Assembly (NCBI GenBank): GCA_947474875.1
Contig: CANJKY010000292.1
Location: 1-5,718 of the forward strand
Origin: Gemmataceae bacterium
GTDB taxonomy: Bacteria; Planctomycetota; Planctomycetia; Gemmatales; Gemmataceae
Length of the DNA: 5,718 nucleotides
Direction of reading: 5' to 3'
In this document: one piece after another, positions 5,107 through 5,718 of the stretch
How the letters are laid out: each line of letters begins with the position of its first letter
Position numbering within the stretch: the stretch's first letter is position 1
The notes under the pieces: model-generated
The model's input: the letters and a program-made list of their open reading frames with translations, nothing else
The model's database searches: none
Told to the model about the DNA's origin: nothing
Made by a program: the position numbers and the translations under genes

Positions 5107-5718
5107 ATGCGCGTTCTGATCGCCGGGTTCGACCTGTTTCACTCCGTCGGGGGCGGGCAGACGTTCTACCGCGGGGCCATCGAGACGAACCCGGGCGTCG
5201 AGTTCTACTACCTGCGGGCCCAGGAGCCGGAGGCCGCCCCGCGGCCGGCCAACGCGCACGCCCTGCCGTACCGCACGGCGTACACCCCGGCGTCGCTCGG
5301 CGGGTACGCCGAGCCGGACGCCCCGAACTGGCAGGTACACGACTTCCTGACGGCGAATAACATCGCGCGGGCGGCGGCCGGGATGACCTTCGACGTGGTG
5401 GACACGCCGGACTACGAGCGGTACGGCCACCTGTTCCCGGGGGCGTTCGCCCGGCACGGCGGGGCGGTCGGCAAGGTGGTGGTGTCCATGCACGGGGCCA
5501 TCTCCACCACGGTGGCGCTCAACTGGGGCGGCAGCGGGGTGCCGATGGCCCACCTGGTCCACCTGGAGAAGTTGCAGTACGCGGCGGCGGACGGCCGGTA
5601 CTTCATCAGCCCGTGGTACCGGGACGAGTGGAAGGGGTACTCGCCGCTGCCGGCGCACGACCTGGACCCGATGTGGGTGTTCCGCCCGCCGCCCCGCCCG
5701 GCGTACCGCCCGCAGCCC
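5107..5718 (+). CDS. GT-B glycosyltransferase, N-terminal part (truncated by window end)
   Basis: The first 204 codons run without a stop to the last base. The N-terminus (MRVLIAGFDLFHSVGGGQT) is a Rossmann-type beta strand followed by a glycine-rich loop (GGGQ at 15-18), typical of the acceptor-side domain of GT4-like enzymes. Later segments fit the same fold: FDVVDTPDYERYG at 95-107 and KVVVSMHGAISTTVALNW at 123-140, resembling the VVxxHG strand of the family. Then comes LEKLQYAAADGRYFISPWY, probably the 'already-present glycosyltransferase' helix and strand leading into the linker. The donor-binding C-terminal domain lies beyond the window, so the family call rests on half a protein. It starts 34 bases after the methyltransferase stop with its own Shine-Dalgarno site, on the same strand, and so belongs to the same glycan gene group. 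Confidence 0.8.
   Translation, partial: MRVLIAGFDLFHSVGGGQTFYRGAIETNPGVEFYYLRAQEPEAAPRPANAHALPYRTAYTPASLGGYAEPDAPNWQVHDFLTANNIARAAAGMTFDVVDTPDYERYGHLFPGAFARHGGAVGKVVVSMHGAISTTVALNWGGSGVPMAHLVHLEKLQYAAADGRYFISPWYRDEWKGYSPLPAHDLDPMWVFRPPPRPAYRPQP

Noticed and set aside
4206..5658. Long minus-strand open frames opposite the methyltransferase and second glycosyltransferase
   Set aside because: They are mirror frames of high-GC genes, rich in Arg, His, Pro and Val without domain motifs.

Overview
The window is very GC-rich (third codon positions almost all G or C) and is most consistent with a planctomycete of the Gemmataceae type. The pointers are a twin-arginine-exported beta-lactamase-fold hydrolase, a tiny lipoprotein, GC-rich REP-like palindromes of the 'CTCACCCCCCGGCCCCCTCTCC' kind, and genes that often lack a Shine-Dalgarno site. 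This placement is an inference from style, not from a marker gene.

Left part (1-1683). A perfect 18-bp hairpin sits at the extreme left edge. A Tat-exported serine hydrolase of the class C beta-lactamase/esterase family follows (123-1427, +). It converges on a 75-codon probable lipoprotein gene (1456-1683, -). Only 28 bases separate the two stop codons, and they hold a 6-bp palindrome.

Middle (1684-2009). This 326-base intergenic stretch is dominated by two near-identical REP-like sequences in inverted orientation (1819-1860 and 1934-1977). Each is itself a hairpin, and 73 bases separate them. This is the layout of a REPIN or small non-autonomous element. Its right arm ends 32 bases before the next start codon.

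Right part (2010-5718, all +). Four genes are closely packed: an HAD-superfamily hydrolase of the HDHD3-like type, a GT-B glycosyltransferase 4 bases downstream, an FkbM-type SAM methyltransferase with an N-terminal coiled coil, and the first 204 codons of a second GT-B glycosyltransferase that runs off the window. Intergenic gaps of 4, 44 and 34 bases suggest one transcription unit. The last three genes look like the start of a surface-glycan or exopolysaccharide locus in which sugars are transferred and O-methylated. The HAD protein may be a linked sugar-phosphate or nucleotide-type hydrolase, or only a transcriptional neighbour. Nothing here proves a new system. The most unusual items are the REPIN-like element and the repeat-containing coiled-coil methyltransferase.
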